A stretch of 64,000 nucleotides of DNA, from NCBI RefSeq assembly GCF_900454495.1, contig NZ_UGSI01000002.1, positions 682,001-746,000 on the forward strand, given 5' to 3'. The notes under the pieces are model-generated. The model saw only the letters and a list, made by a program, of their open reading frames with translations. It did not search any database and was not told where the DNA came from. The translations under genes were made by a program, and so were the position numbers. Origin of the DNA: Paenibacillus macerans (GTDB lineage Bacteria; Bacillota; Bacilli; Paenibacillales; Paenibacillaceae). Below are positions 40,822 to 50,222 of the stretch, in pieces; positions within the stretch are counted from its first letter, which is position 1; each line of letters begins with the position of its first letter.

Positions 40822-40880
40822 AGCCCAGGCAGAACGATCTCGCTATATGCGGATAGGCTTCGGAAAGGAGTGACTTGAGA

Positions 40881-41369
40881 TTGAGTTTCGTATGGGAAAA
40901 TACCGTCATCGCACTGATTGCGATCGGAATTCTATACTTCTTGTTAAATAAATATGCTTTTGGCCCGCTGTTTTCCGTGATGGAAAAACGCCGCGAGCTC
41001 GTGCAGCAGCAGCTGAACGAAGCCGCGCAAACCCGCGAGCAAGCAAGCGCTTTTGTGGAGGAGCAGAAGGCGGCCCTGCAGCAAGCGCGTAAAGAGGCGT
41101 ACGACATCATCGAGCAGTCCAAGCAAACGAGCAGCAAGCAAGCGGCTCAAATGCTGGAGCAGGCCAAAGATGAGGCCACTCGTTTGAAGGAAGAGGCGCT
41201 GCGCGATATTCAAAACGAGAAAAACCGTGCGGTGGAACAGCTTCGCAACGAAGTGGGAACTGTCTCCGTGAAGATTGCTTCCAAGCTGATCGAAAAAGAG
41301 GTCAGCGATACCCAAGTTCAAGGCGAACTGGTTGACAAGTATCTTAAAGAGGTCGGTGGCCGCTCATGA
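40881..41369 (+). CDS. atpF: ATP synthase F0 subunit b
   Basis: The peripheral-stalk subunit: one N-terminal transmembrane helix (about 4-24) followed by a long Ala/Gln/Glu-rich coiled coil. At 162 residues it matches the family. The TTG at 40881, giving MSFVWEN, is chosen because AGGAGTGA lies 7 bases upstream; TTG 40875 is too close to it. The stop overlaps the atpH start (ATGA). Confidence 0.95.
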   Translation: MSFVWENTVIALIAIGILYFLLNKYAFGPLFSVMEKRRELVQQQLNEAAQTREQASAFVEEQKAALQQARKEAYDIIEQSKQTSSKQAAQMLEQAKDEATRLKEEALRDIQNEKNRAVEQLRNEVGTVSVKIASKLIEKEVSDTQVQGELVDKYLKEVGGRS

Positions 41370-41914
41370 GCCGCGAATCCGTAGCAGCCAAACGGTATGC
41401 CAAAGCGTTGTACGAGATCGCGGCGGGGGAAAACCGGACGCTGGAAGTGGAAGAAGAGCTGAAAGCGCTCGTCGGCGCCTTCCGGTCCGGAGCAGAAGTC
41501 TCGCATTTTATTTCTTCGCCGAACATCACCGAAAGCCAAAAATGGGAAGTGATATCCCAAGCGATCGAGGGCAAGTTGTCCAAGTCCGTCGTCTCGCTGG
41601 CGAAGCTGTTGGTGGAACGGGGAAGAATCGGGATTTTGCCGGAACTGCTGGACGCTTACATCAAAATCTCCAGCGATGCTCTTGGAATCGCCAATGCGGT
41701 GGTGTTGACCACGTATCCGCTCAACGAAGAAGAAAAAGGGCAGGTTGCTGCCGAATTCGGCGCGCTCGTGGGCAAAAAAATCCGCGTCGAAAACGAGATC
41801 GACAAATCGCTGCTCGGCGGCATGAAGGTCAGAATCGGCGATACATTATACGATGGAAGCTTGGCCGGCAAGTTGGAACGGCTTGAAAAGTCTTTTCGAA
41901 GACAAGCACTGTAG
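41366..41914 (+). CDS. atpH: ATP synthase F1 subunit delta
   Basis: A 182-residue subunit joining the peripheral stalk to F1. The AKRYAKALYEIA motif near the N-terminus and the C-terminal DKSLLGGMKVRIGDTLYDGSLAGKLERL are characteristic. It overlaps atpF by 4 bases and precedes atpA by 15. Confidence 0.96.
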   Translation: MSRESVAAKRYAKALYEIAAGENRTLEVEEELKALVGAFRSGAEVSHFISSPNITESQKWEVISQAIEGKLSKSVVSLAKLLVERGRIGILPELLDAYIKISSDALGIANAVVLTTYPLNEEEKGQVAAEFGALVGKKIRVENEIDKSLLGGMKVRIGDTLYDGSLAGKLERLEKSFRRQAL

Positions 41915-41929
41915 ATAGGGGTGAAACAC

Positions 41930-43444
41930 TTGAGTATCAGACCTGAAGAGATCAGCACGCTGATTAAAAGTCAGATCGAACAATATAAATCGGAAATCGA
42001 AGTGGCCGAGGTCGGCACCGTTATTCAAGTTGGCGACGGTATCGCCCGTGTCCACGGACTTGAAAACGCCATGGCAAACGAGTTGCTTGAGTTTGAAAAC
42101 GGCGTTTTTGGTCTTGCGCTCAACCTGGAAGAAAGCAATGTCGGTGTCGTTATCCTTGGCCCTTACAGCGAGATCCGCGAAGGCGATCAAGTAAAACGCA
42201 CCGGGCAGATTATGCAGGTTCCGGTCGGGGAAGCTATGCTGGGACGCGTCGTGAACCCGCTCGGCCAGCCGGTTGACGGCAAAGGGCCGATTGAGACGAC
42301 GGAATTCCGTCCGGTAGAAAACAATGCGCCGGGCGTTATTGAACGGAAATCGGTACATGAACCGATGCAGACCGGGATCAAGGCAATCGACTCGATGGTA
42401 CCGATCGGCCGCGGCCAACGCGAGCTCATTATCGGCGACCGTCAAACCGGTAAAACGGCGATCGCCATCGATACGATCATTAACCAAAAAGGCAACGGCG
42501 TGAAATGTATTTACGTAGCCATCGGGCAAAAGCAATCCACCGTCGTAAACGTGGTGGAAACGCTGCGCCGTCACGGCGCGTTGGATTACACGATCGTAGT
42601 AACGGCTTCCGCTTCGGAACCGTCGCCACTCTTGTACATCGCTCCATATGCCGGCGTTGCCATGGCGGAGTACTTCATGTACAAAGGCGAGCATGTTTTG
42701 ATTATCTATGACGACTTGTCGAAGCAAGCCGCGGCTTACCGCGAATTGTCCTTGCTGCTTCGCCGTCCTCCGGGCCGCGAGGCGTTCCCTGGCGACGTAT
42801 TCTATCTGCACTCCCGTCTGCTGGAACGCGCCGCGAAGCTGAGCGACGAGCTCGGCGGCGGCTCGATTACCGCGCTGCCGTTCATCGAAACGCAGGCGTC
42901 CGACGTCTCGGCCTATATTCCGACGAACGTTATTTCGATCACGGACGGTCAGATCTTCCTGGAGTCCGACCTGTTCTATTCCGGTCAACGTCCGGCCGTT
43001 AACGTCGGTATTTCCGTTTCCCGGGTAGGCGGCTCGGCGCAAATCAAAGCGATGAAGAAGGTTGCGGGCAGCCTGCGCCTTGATCTCGCCCAATATCGCG
43101 AGCTTCAGGCGTTCTCCCAATTCGGTTCCGATTTGGATAAATCGACGCAAGCGCGCCTGACGCGCGGTTCGCGGATGATGGAGATCCTCAAGCAGGGCGT
43201 AAACCAACCGCTTGCCGTTGAACTGCAGGTTGTCAGCCTTTATACGGCGGTTAAAGGTTATCTGGACGATATCCCGCTGGGCGATGTGCGCCGTTTCGAA
43301 ACGGAATTCCTGTCCTTCATCCAAAACAATCATGACGATGTATTGCAGTCGATCCGCGATACGAAGGATTTGACCGCAGACAACGAAGAAAAGCTGAAAC
43401 AAGTGATCGAGCAATTCAAACGCGGATTCGCGACGAAGGCATAA
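41930..43444 (+). CDS. atpA: ATP synthase F1 subunit alpha
   Basis: The 504-residue non-catalytic nucleotide-binding subunit. P-loop GDRQTGKTA and the signature PAVNVGISVSRVGGSAQ are intact. The start is TTG 41930 (MSIRPEEISTLIK), with GGGGTGA upstream; the in-frame GTG at 41921 is part of that site. It is followed by an unusual array of tandem hairpins before atpG. Confidence 0.98.
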   Translation: MSIRPEEISTLIKSQIEQYKSEIEVAEVGTVIQVGDGIARVHGLENAMANELLEFENGVFGLALNLEESNVGVVILGPYSEIREGDQVKRTGQIMQVPVGEAMLGRVVNPLGQPVDGKGPIETTEFRPVENNAPGVIERKSVHEPMQTGIKAIDSMVPIGRGQRELIIGDRQTGKTAIAIDTIINQKGNGVKCIYVAIGQKQSTVVNVVETLRRHGALDYTIVVTASASEPSPLLYIAPYAGVAMAEYFMYKGEHVLIIYDDLSKQAAAYRELSLLLRRPPGREAFPGDVFYLHSRLLERAAKLSDELGGGSITALPFIETQASDVSAYIPTNVISITDGQIFLESDLFYSGQRPAVNVGISVSRVGGSAQIKAMKKVAGSLRLDLAQYRELQAFSQFGSDLDKSTQARLTRGSRMMEILKQGVNQPLAVELQVVSLYTAVKGYLDDIPLGDVRRFETEFLSFIQNNHDDVLQSIRDTKDLTADNEEKLKQVIEQFKRGFATKA

Positions 43445-43458
43445 ATGAGTTGAAGCAT

Positions 43459-43695
43459 AAACCGGCTTTGGCTTTATGGGCAAACGCCGGTTTGTGGCTG
43501 TGTAAAACAACTTTGGCTTCGCCAAAGTTCAAGCACTTGCTTACGAAGCGGTTTTGGCCCCGCCAAAACTTAGACTATGCTTACGAAGTAACTTTGGCTT
43601 CGCCAAAGTTCAAGCACTTGCTTACGAAGCGGTTTTGGCCCCGCCAAAACTTAGACTATGCTTACGAAGTAACTTTGGCTCCGCCAAAGTTTTGA
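43459..43695 (+). repeat. Tandem 81-bp hairpin array between atpA and atpG
   Basis: Two perfect 81-base units (43509-43589 and 43590-43670) and a partial third (43671-43694) lie between atpA and atpG. Each unit holds two hairpins: AACTTTGGC-TTC-GCCAAAGTT and GTTTTGGC-CCC-GCCAAAAC. The partial unit gives a fifth, with TCC in the loop, ending 3 bases before the atpG ribosome binding site. A sixth stem, AAACCGGC with GCCGGTTT (43459-43493), precedes the array. Because 81 is a multiple of three a 27-residue repeat frame is open, but it lacks a start site and is probably not translated. Confidence 0.95.
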
Positions 43696-43707
43696 GGTGG
43701 TGAAATC

Positions 43708-44568
43708 ATGGCAAAAGGGATGCGCGAAATCAAGCGCCAGATCAAAAGCGTTCAGAACACCCGGCAGATCACGAAAGCGATGGAAATGGTAGCCTCGGCC
43801 AAGCTGCGCAAAGCGCAGGAAAGAGCGCAGGCTTCCCGCCCTTATGCGGAAAAGCTGAAAGAGGTCGTTTCCAGCATTGCCGCCGGAACTCAAGGGGTTA
43901 GCCATCCGATGCTCGAATCGCGTCCGGTGAAGAAAACGGCGTATATCGTCATTACTTCGGACGGCAGTCTGGTCGGTGGCTACAACGCGAATATTTTGCG
44001 GAAAGTAACGGATCTGATCAAGAGCAAGCACACCTCTTCGTCGGAATACGGCATCTTCGTGATCGGACGAAAAGGCAGAGACTATTTCAGACGCCGCAAT
44101 TATCCGGTCGTTGAAGAAGTGACCGAACTGTCCGATACGCCGAAATTTGCGGACATCAAATCGTTGACGTACGCGGCCGTTCAAGGTTTTGAGACGGAAC
44201 AGTTCGATGAAATTTACGTTTGCTATAGTCGGTTTATCAATGCGATTACGCAGCTGCCGACGGTCGAGCGTTTGCTTCCGTTCGAGTCCGTGCAAGCGGA
44301 AGGTCCAACCAGCAGCTATGAGTATGAGCCTTCGCCAGATGGTGTGCTCGAAGTGCTGCTTCCGAAGTATGCCGAAACGTTGATTTTTGGCGCGCTTCTT
44401 GACGGCAAAGCGAGCGAGCTTGGCGCCAAAATGACGGCGATGGGCAGCGCGACGAAAAACGCGACGAAAATGATCAATGAGCTTACCCTGACATACAACC
44501 GCGCTCGTCAAGCCGCGATTACCCAAGAAATTACGGAGATTGTCGCAGGGGCGAACGCGCAAAGCTGA
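43708..44568 (+). CDS. atpG: ATP synthase F1 subunit gamma
   Basis: The 286-residue central-stalk subunit. Typical N-terminal KGMREIKRQIKSVQNTRQITKAMEMVA and C-terminal AMGSATKNATKMINELTLTYNRARQAAITQEITEIVAGA. GAGGTGGTGA precedes the ATG, immediately after the hairpin array, so those structures can influence its translation. Confidence 0.97.
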   Translation: MAKGMREIKRQIKSVQNTRQITKAMEMVASAKLRKAQERAQASRPYAEKLKEVVSSIAAGTQGVSHPMLESRPVKKTAYIVITSDGSLVGGYNANILRKVTDLIKSKHTSSSEYGIFVIGRKGRDYFRRRNYPVVEEVTELSDTPKFADIKSLTYAAVQGFETEQFDEIYVCYSRFINAITQLPTVERLLPFESVQAEGPTSSYEYEPSPDGVLEVLLPKYAETLIFGALLDGKASELGAKMTAMGSATKNATKMINELTLTYNRARQAAITQEITEIVAGANAQS

Positions 44569-44603
44569 TAGTTCCGAAAGCATTATCTAGGAGGGAAACG
44601 AAG

Positions 44604-45995
44604 ATGAACAAAGGACGCGTTGTCAGCGTAATGGGTCCGGTTGTTGACATCGAATTTCAGCGCGGTCAACTGCCGGAAATCTTCAACGCAATAAAAATTG
44701 AGAAACAGGATGGCCAGTCCGCCCTGGTTCTGGAAGCTTCCAATCATCTCGGCGACAACCTGGTGCGTTGTATCGCCATGGCCTCGACGGACGGTCTTGT
44801 GCGCGGCACGGAAGCTGTCGATTTAGGGGCGCCGATTTCGGTTCCGGTAGGGGAAGTGACCCTAAGCCGCGTATTTAACGTCCTTGGCGAAACGATCGAC
44901 AATAAAGGCGAAGCCGCAACGGAATTAAGATATCCGATCCACCGCGAGCCGCCGAAGTTCGAAGAGCTCTCGACGCAAGCGGAAATGCTGGAAACCGGGA
45001 TTAAGGTTATCGACCTGCTGGCGCCTTATGCGAAAGGCGGCAAAATCGGCCTGTTCGGCGGCGCCGGCGTAGGGAAAACCGTTACGATCCAGGAACTAAT
45101 CAACAATATCGCGCAAGAACACGGCGGTATTTCCGTGTTTGCCGGTGTAGGGGAACGGACGCGTGAAGGGAACGACCTTTACATGGAAATGACCGAATCC
45201 GGCGTAATTTCGAAAACGGCCATGGTATTCGGGCAGATGAACGAACCGCCGGGTGCGCGCTTGCGCGTAGCTCTGACCGGCCTTACGATGGCCGAGTATT
45301 TCCGCGATCAGGAAGGCCGCGACGTGCTGCTGTTTATCGACAACATTTTCCGGTTTACGCAAGCCGGTTCGGAAGTATCGGCCCTGCTCGGCCGGATGCC
45401 TTCCGCGGTAGGTTATCAGCCTACACTGGCTACGGAAATGGGTCAGCTGCAAGAACGGATCACCTCGACCAAAAAAGGTTCCGTTACTTCGATTCAAGCC
45501 ATTTACGTGCCTGCGGACGACTACACCGACCCGGCGCCGGCTACGACGTTCGCCCACTTGGATGCGACGACGAACCTCGAGCGGAAAATTTCCGAAAAAG
45601 GGATTTTCCCTGCGGTTGACCCGCTGGCTTCCAGCTCGCGGATTTTGACTCCGGAAGTCGTGGGACAGGAACATTACGATGTTGCCCAAGGGGTAAAACA
45701 AATTTTGGCTCGTTATAAAGAGCTTCAGGATATCATCGCCATCCTCGGTATGGATGAACTTTCCGATGACGACAAGACGCTGGTGGCCCGCGCCCGGAAA
45801 GTCGAACGTTTCCTGTCGCAGCCGTTCCACGTAGCAGAGCAGTTTACCGGCTTCAAGGGCAAATATGTGCCTGTTGCCGAAACGGTCCGCAGCTTCAAGG
45901 AAATTCTGGACGGCAAACATGATGATCTTCCGGAAGCCGCGTTCCTCTTCGTTGGTACGATTGAAGAAGCTGTCGAAAAAGCAAAGACGCTGTAA
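44604..45995 (+). CDS. atpD: ATP synthase F1 subunit beta
   Basis: The 463-residue catalytic subunit. P-loop GGAGVGKT, the catalytic Glu in GVGERTREGNDLYMEM, and the DELSDDD segment (the DELSEED-type lever) are present. TAGGAGGG precedes the ATG. Confidence 0.98.
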   Translation: MNKGRVVSVMGPVVDIEFQRGQLPEIFNAIKIEKQDGQSALVLEASNHLGDNLVRCIAMASTDGLVRGTEAVDLGAPISVPVGEVTLSRVFNVLGETIDNKGEAATELRYPIHREPPKFEELSTQAEMLETGIKVIDLLAPYAKGGKIGLFGGAGVGKTVTIQELINNIAQEHGGISVFAGVGERTREGNDLYMEMTESGVISKTAMVFGQMNEPPGARLRVALTGLTMAEYFRDQEGRDVLLFIDNIFRFTQAGSEVSALLGRMPSAVGYQPTLATEMGQLQERITSTKKGSVTSIQAIYVPADDYTDPAPATTFAHLDATTNLERKISEKGIFPAVDPLASSSRILTPEVVGQEHYDVAQGVKQILARYKELQDIIAILGMDELSDDDKTLVARARKVERFLSQPFHVAEQFTGFKGKYVPVAETVRSFKEILDGKHDDLPEAAFLFVGTIEEAVEKAKTL

Positions 45996-46057
45996 AACCG
46001 CGCCGTTAAAGCGGATGCTTCAGAAATGAACTATCCCGCGAACAGGAGGGATAACAA

Positions 46058-46471
46058 GTGAGCACCTTTTTATTGGAAATCGTCACGCCGGAGCATGTGG
46101 TGTTCTCGCAAGAGGTGGACAGTCTGACTGTCCGGGGCAGCGAAGGGGAGCTTGGCATTATGCGCGGCCATATCCCCCTTGTAACGCCGCTCCAGGTGGC
46201 ACCGATCGTGGCCAAAAAAGGCAAGGAAACCCGTTTGATCGCCGTACACGGCGGATTCATAGAAGTGCAAAGCGACAAAGTGATCGTACTCGCCGAAAGC
46301 GCCGAGCTGCCGGAGGAGATCGACGTGGAGCGCGCCATCGCCGCCCGGGAACGGGCCGAACGCAGATTGGCTTCGCGCAGCAACCAGGACCGTATCGATC
46401 ATCGCCGGGCCGAGCTTGCGCTGCAGCGGGCGGTCACGCGGATCAACGTATCCTCCAAAGCTAAGAAATAG
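46058..46471 (+). CDS. atpC: ATP synthase F1 subunit epsilon
   Basis: A 137-residue subunit with an N-terminal beta sandwich (STFLLEIVTPEHVVF) and a C-terminal helical pair that can inhibit ATP hydrolysis. GTG start with AGGAGG 8 bases upstream. It is the last gene of the operon and a very strong terminator begins at its stop. Confidence 0.96.
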   Translation: MSTFLLEIVTPEHVVFSQEVDSLTVRGSEGELGIMRGHIPLVTPLQVAPIVAKKGKETRLIAVHGGFIEVQSDKVIVLAESAELPEEIDVERAIAARERAERRLASRSNQDRIDHRRAELALQRAVTRINVSSKAKK

Positions 46472-46513
46472 GCCAAAAAGACCGGGCACCCTTAGGTGTC
46501 CGGTCTTTTTGGC
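46472..46513 (+). terminator. Terminator of the ATP synthase operon
   Basis: CCAAAAAGACCGG pairs with CCGGTCTTTTTGG, with further GCACC/GGTGT pairing around CTTA. The A and T runs make it work in both directions. Confidence 0.92.
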
Positions 46514-46840
46514 GATTAGTACGTTTTGCTTATTTGATTTCGCTTAAAATTAGGACTTTCGCAGGAAATCTTGCCGTTTATGAAGAACATACTAGGAGAA
46601 CATACTAAAAATACGGTTTTTCAGCAAGAGAAATCCTTAAAAAATTGATATTTTGTAACCCTTTGCAGACAAAGAAATGCTGGATTATTCCTTCGCGGGC
46701 AAGTATGATATATAAGGTTCTATATTTTTGACCGAAATCAAAAATCGGGAGCATAAGCGAAAAGGACTGCTTTGCAAAGAGGCATTAACCGATTAGGTGC
46801 TTGCAGCATAAATATAAAACGTAATGGAGTGGATGTAAGC
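46514..46840. other. AT-rich intergenic region before ywzB with a 10-bp direct repeat
   Basis: No gene in 327 bases. GAACATACTA occurs twice with a 13-base period (46585-46594, 46598-46607). A TATGATATATAAG stretch at 46704-46716 may hold the ywzB -10, but no good -35 matches it. The ywmB homologue found near here in Bacillus is absent. Confidence 0.5.
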
Positions 46841-47092
46841 ATGAGCCCGGTCGAGACTGTGTCAACCTCGGTTGGAGTGAATGGCTTGACGGCGATCCTT
46901 GTTTTATTGGCCTGTATCGCCATCTCCTGGTGGTCGCTGCAGAACTTGAAGCTGGACCTTGTCATCCGGCATCCGAAAAGCCCGCAAGGAAAGCTGCTGC
47001 AGCTGCTGCTCGCCATTGTGCTTGGGCGATTGGTCGCCGACTTTGTAATGGAATATTGGGGTTATACCCAAATGTTGAAGTATATGTTTTGA
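46841..47092 (+). CDS. ywzB: DUF1146 family membrane protein YwzB
   Basis: An 83-residue protein with two transmembrane helices (about 14-32 and 52-70) and the conserved WWSLQNLKLDLVIRHPK loop between them, as in YwzB. Function unknown. ATG 46841 fits the family length; GGAG lies 12 bases upstream. It keeps the Bacillus position between the ATP synthase operon and murA. Confidence 0.85.
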   Translation: MSPVETVSTSVGVNGLTAILVLLACIAISWWSLQNLKLDLVIRHPKSPQGKLLQLLLAIVLGRLVADFVMEYWGYTQMLKYMF

Positions 47093-47237
47093 AACACCCG
47101 TGGCAAGAAAATGTCGAATAACATCATTTCATTGTGTCAACAATGGTGAATAAGGACTACGGCTCAAAAGCAAGCCCGAGAACTGGACAAAAGCCAGTTT
47201 TCTAGTCAAAATGAGCTTATTCGACAAGATTAGCGCC

Positions 47238-47267
47238 TTGTACGCCTTAAATGACAGGTGATATGAT
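47238..47267 (+). promoter_or_regulatory. Promoter of murA
   Basis: TTGTAC (47238-47243), 18 bases, then TATGAT (47262-47267) with TG one base upstream (extended -10). A TGTCGAATAA / TTATTCGACA inverted repeat (47112-47121 and 47217-47226) lies just upstream. Confidence 0.65.
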
Positions 47268-47344
47268 GGAATTTAGGGTATATACGGGATACCTTCTTCC
47301 AATCGGGGAAAAAAAGTGAAAATGAACGCGCGGAGGGAACCATG

Positions 47345-48694
47345 ATGAGCAAATTTATCGTCCGCGGTGGCAATGTATTGGCCGGGAACGTAAAAGTAAG
47401 CGGTGCTAAAAATTCAGTGCTACCGATCATTGCAGCGTCTTTATTAGGTGAGGAAGGAATCAGCGTCATTCGCGATGCTCCTCCGCTTGACGATGTAATG
47501 ACCATCAATAAAGTTTTGGAATCACTTGGAGCGACAGTTACATATGACCGGGAAGTGATCACGGTGAACGCGCAGCACATCGCTTCATGTGAAGCCCCTT
47601 ATGAATGGGTGCGCAAAATGCGGGCGTCTTTTCTTGTCATGGGTCCTTTGCTGACACGGATGGGTTTCACCCGAATTTCGCTGCCGGGAGGATGCGCAAT
47701 CGGAACGAGGCCGATTGACCAGCATCTAAAAGGGTTTGAAGCGATGGGAGCGGAAATCAACCTTGGTCACGGCTTTATTGAAGCCAAATCGCAAGGGCGG
47801 CTTCGCGGCGCTAAAATATATCTCGACGTGGCCAGCGTCGGAGCGACGGAAAACATCATGATGGCAGCAACGTTGGCGGAAGGGACGACCGTCATCGAAA
47901 ATGCGGCCAAGGAGCCGGAAATCGTCGATCTGGCCAATTACTTGAACGGAATGGGCGCGAAAGTTCGCGGCGCGGGAACCGGCGTCATCCGCATCGAAGG
48001 CGTGGAGAAGCTGCACGGCTGCGAGCATACCGTCATTCCCGACCGCATCGAAGCCGGAACCTTTATGATTGCCGCCGCCGTTACGGGCGGAAACGTGTTT
48101 GTCGAAGGGGCGATCGCCGATCATTTGGGGCCGGTCATTTCCAAACTGGAAGAGATGGGCGTGATTGTGGAAGTCCAGGAAAACGGCGTCCGCGTCATCG
48201 CCGGCAAGCCGCTTAAAGCGGTAGACGTCAAAACCTTGCCGTACCCGGGATTCCCGACCGACATGCAGTCGCAAATGATGGCCCTGCTGCTCGTGTCCCA
48301 AGGAACGAGCGTAATTACCGAGACGGTTTTCGAAAACCGGTTTATGCATGTGGACCAATTCCGCTTGATGAATGCGGAGATTAAGGTGGAGGGCCGCAGC
48401 GCAATCGTCACCGGCGAGTCCAAGCTGAGCGGAGCCAAAGTTTGCGCGACCGACCTGCGCGCGGGTGCGGCGTTGATTATCGCCGGGCTGGCTGCCGACG
48501 GAACGACGGAAGTGAGCGGAACGCATCACATCGACCGGGGTTACGTTCATTTGGCCGAGAAATTGTCCGGACTTGGCGCGGACATTTGGCGGATCTCCGT
48601 AGACGAGAAACAGACCTCGCAGGAAGCCGAAAAAGTTCCGGTAACCATCAAGGAGGAAATGCCTGTTTTGAAAATCCAGCCTTCCTGGGCGTAA
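47345..48694 (+). CDS. murA: UDP-N-acetylglucosamine 1-carboxyvinyltransferase
   Basis: MurA catalyses the first committed step of peptidoglycan synthesis, adding enolpyruvate from PEP to UDP-GlcNAc; fosfomycin targets its Cys. The 449-residue protein has the catalytic Cys117 in LPGGCAIGTRP and the N-terminal SGAKNSVLPI motif. Synteny points to MurAA rather than MurAB. Start ATG 47345 has GGAGGG 7 bases upstream; the adjacent ATG 47342 is possible. A tail of about 30 residues after the core (VDEKQTSQEAEK...) is longer than usual. A strong terminator follows. Confidence 0.97.
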   Translation: MSKFIVRGGNVLAGNVKVSGAKNSVLPIIAASLLGEEGISVIRDAPPLDDVMTINKVLESLGATVTYDREVITVNAQHIASCEAPYEWVRKMRASFLVMGPLLTRMGFTRISLPGGCAIGTRPIDQHLKGFEAMGAEINLGHGFIEAKSQGRLRGAKIYLDVASVGATENIMMAATLAEGTTVIENAAKEPEIVDLANYLNGMGAKVRGAGTGVIRIEGVEKLHGCEHTVIPDRIEAGTFMIAAAVTGGNVFVEGAIADHLGPVISKLEEMGVIVEVQENGVRVIAGKPLKAVDVKTLPYPGFPTDMQSQMMALLLVSQGTSVITETVFENRFMHVDQFRLMNAEIKVEGRSAIVTGESKLSGAKVCATDLRAGAALIIAGLAADGTTEVSGTHHIDRGYVHLAEKLSGLGADIWRISVDEKQTSQEAEKVPVTIKEEMPVLKIQPSWA

Positions 48695-48754
48695 TGAAGC
48701 AAGCTTTTTTCCGTGCATGACCGAAATGATGGTTATTATCATAGGAGTGAAAAG

Positions 48755-48782
48755 AACCATGCTGGTGGCAGCATGGTTTTTT
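48755..48782 (+). terminator. Terminator of murA
   Basis: AACCATGCTG and CAGCATGGTT form a perfect 10-base stem around GTGG, followed by T. Confidence 0.85.
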
Positions 48783-48844
48783 GTTTAAAGATATCAGCAT
48801 CCTGATAACGGAAGGAAAACTACCGCGAGGGTGAACCGTTGAAT

Positions 48845-49026
48845 AGTTGCAAAACATAAAGTTATTAATACGGATATGTAGCCAAGCGCTTGTATAATTG
48901 CAAACCCTACAATTATATCTGATTAATCAGCAAGGCTGGCGGACATGTTTGGGTGTAGATGCAGGAAATACATTTAAAATATACAAATCCGTATCTTGGA
49001 TTAAATCCAGTTGTAACTTTTGCAAC
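48845..49026. repeat. AT-rich 182-bp element with terminal inverted repeats
   Basis: AGTTGCAAAA at 48845-48854 and TTTTGCAACT at 49017-49026 are perfect 10-base inverted ends. ACGGAT near the left and ATCCGT near the right extend the symmetry. The interior is AT-rich and non-coding, ending 20 bases from the oxidoreductase stop. It looks like a miniature inverted-repeat element, but no second copy is in this window. Confidence 0.6.
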
Positions 49027-49046
49027 TAATCAACCAAGTACGTTGA

Positions 49047-50081
49047 TCAACTAAAGTTCTCTAGAACGATTTTGCCGATGGTCCGGCCTGTTTCCACCAT
49101 GGCGTGAGCTTGGCGCAAGTTGGCGGCATTGATCGGTTCCAGCTTTTCAGCTATCGTTGTACGAATTTTGCCCTTATCCACGAGCCGGGACAACTCGCTT
49201 AGCAGCTTATGCTGTTCGATCATGTCTTCCGTTTGAAACATCGGGCGGGTAAACATCAGCTCCCAGACGAACGTTGCGCTTTTATCCTGCAGGAGCGTCA
49301 AATTCAGCAGCTCATCGGTTTCCACGATCGAGCAGATTTTTCCTTGCGGGGCGATCGCTTCCGCCATGTTTCCCCAATGCTTTTCCGTGCTATTCAGGCA
49401 GAAGATGTAATCCGCGTGCTTAATGCCGATCTTTTGGAACTGCGGAACAAACGCTTCATAATGATTGATAATGTGATCGGCTCCCATTTGTTTGGCCCAA
49501 TCGGCGGACTCGGGCCGCGAAGCGGTGCCGATGACCGTCAACCCGGCGAGTTTGGCCAACTGCGTGGCGATGGAGCCGACGCCTCCGGCAGCGCCGATGA
49601 CGAGCAGCGATTTGCCGGCGTTATCGCCGGCGTTTGGGGAGATGCCAAGCCGGTGGAACAGGCCCTCCCAGGCGGTAATCCCGGTCAAAGGCAGAGCCGC
49701 CGCCTCGGCAAATCCTAGCGATGCCGGCTTGCGTCCGACGATCCGTTCATCCACAAGGTGGAATTCGCTGTTTCCCCCGGCCCGGACGATGCTCCCGGCA
49801 TAATACACTTCATCGCCAGGCTGAAACAACGTCGTTTCCGGACCAACTTGCTCCACAATCCCGGCGACATCCCAGCCGATTACGCGCGGCGTTTGTTCGG
49901 TACGGTTTTTGGGGGAACGCACCTTAACGTCTACCGGGTTTACGGAGATCGCTTTGACTTTTACCAGCAAATCTTTGCCGCCCGGCACCGGCTTTTCAAT
50001 TTCCACATCCAGCAGACTTTCCGGATCGTTAATCGGTAAATACTTATAGAACCCTACCGCTTTCATCATTTCTTTAGCCAT
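49047..50081 (-). CDS. Zinc-type alcohol dehydrogenase family / quinone oxidoreductase-like protein
   Basis: A 344-residue MDR-superfamily oxidoreductase. The GroES-like N-terminal half has the VNPVDVKVR and GWDVAGIVEQVG motifs and lacks the structural-zinc Cys cluster. The Rossmann domain has GAAGGVGSIATQLAK for NADP(H). This fits the YogA/'zinc-binding alcohol dehydrogenase family' group whose members mostly do not bind zinc. GGAGG precedes ATG 50081; the longer frame is not used. It is divergent from an HxlR regulator, a common pairing for redox or electrophile response. Confidence 0.9.
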   Translation of the reverse strand: MAKEMMKAVGFYKYLPINDPESLLDVEIEKPVPGGKDLLVKVKAISVNPVDVKVRSPKNRTEQTPRVIGWDVAGIVEQVGPETTLFQPGDEVYYAGSIVRAGGNSEFHLVDERIVGRKPASLGFAEAAALPLTGITAWEGLFHRLGISPNAGDNAGKSLLVIGAAGGVGSIATQLAKLAGLTVIGTASRPESADWAKQMGADHIINHYEAFVPQFQKIGIKHADYIFCLNSTEKHWGNMAEAIAPQGKICSIVETDELLNLTLLQDKSATFVWELMFTRPMFQTEDMIEQHKLLSELSRLVDKGKIRTTIAEKLEPINAANLRQAHAMVETGRTIGKIVLENFS

Positions 50082-50222
50082 CTTTATGAACCTCCGTATC
50101 TGATTAAATGGATTTTCCCTTAACACTTGTTAATGTAATGCATGTGCTTTAAAATTGTAAGTACGCACAATCATGTTATGTAGTATTCATTTGTATACTA
50201 TTAATGCGAATTTAATAATGCG

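Noticed and set aside
43450..43695. Open frame with two 27-residue repeats between atpA and atpG
   Set aside because: It exists because the hairpin unit is 81 bases long; it has only a TTG start, no ribosome binding site, and codes for a sequence set by the hairpins.
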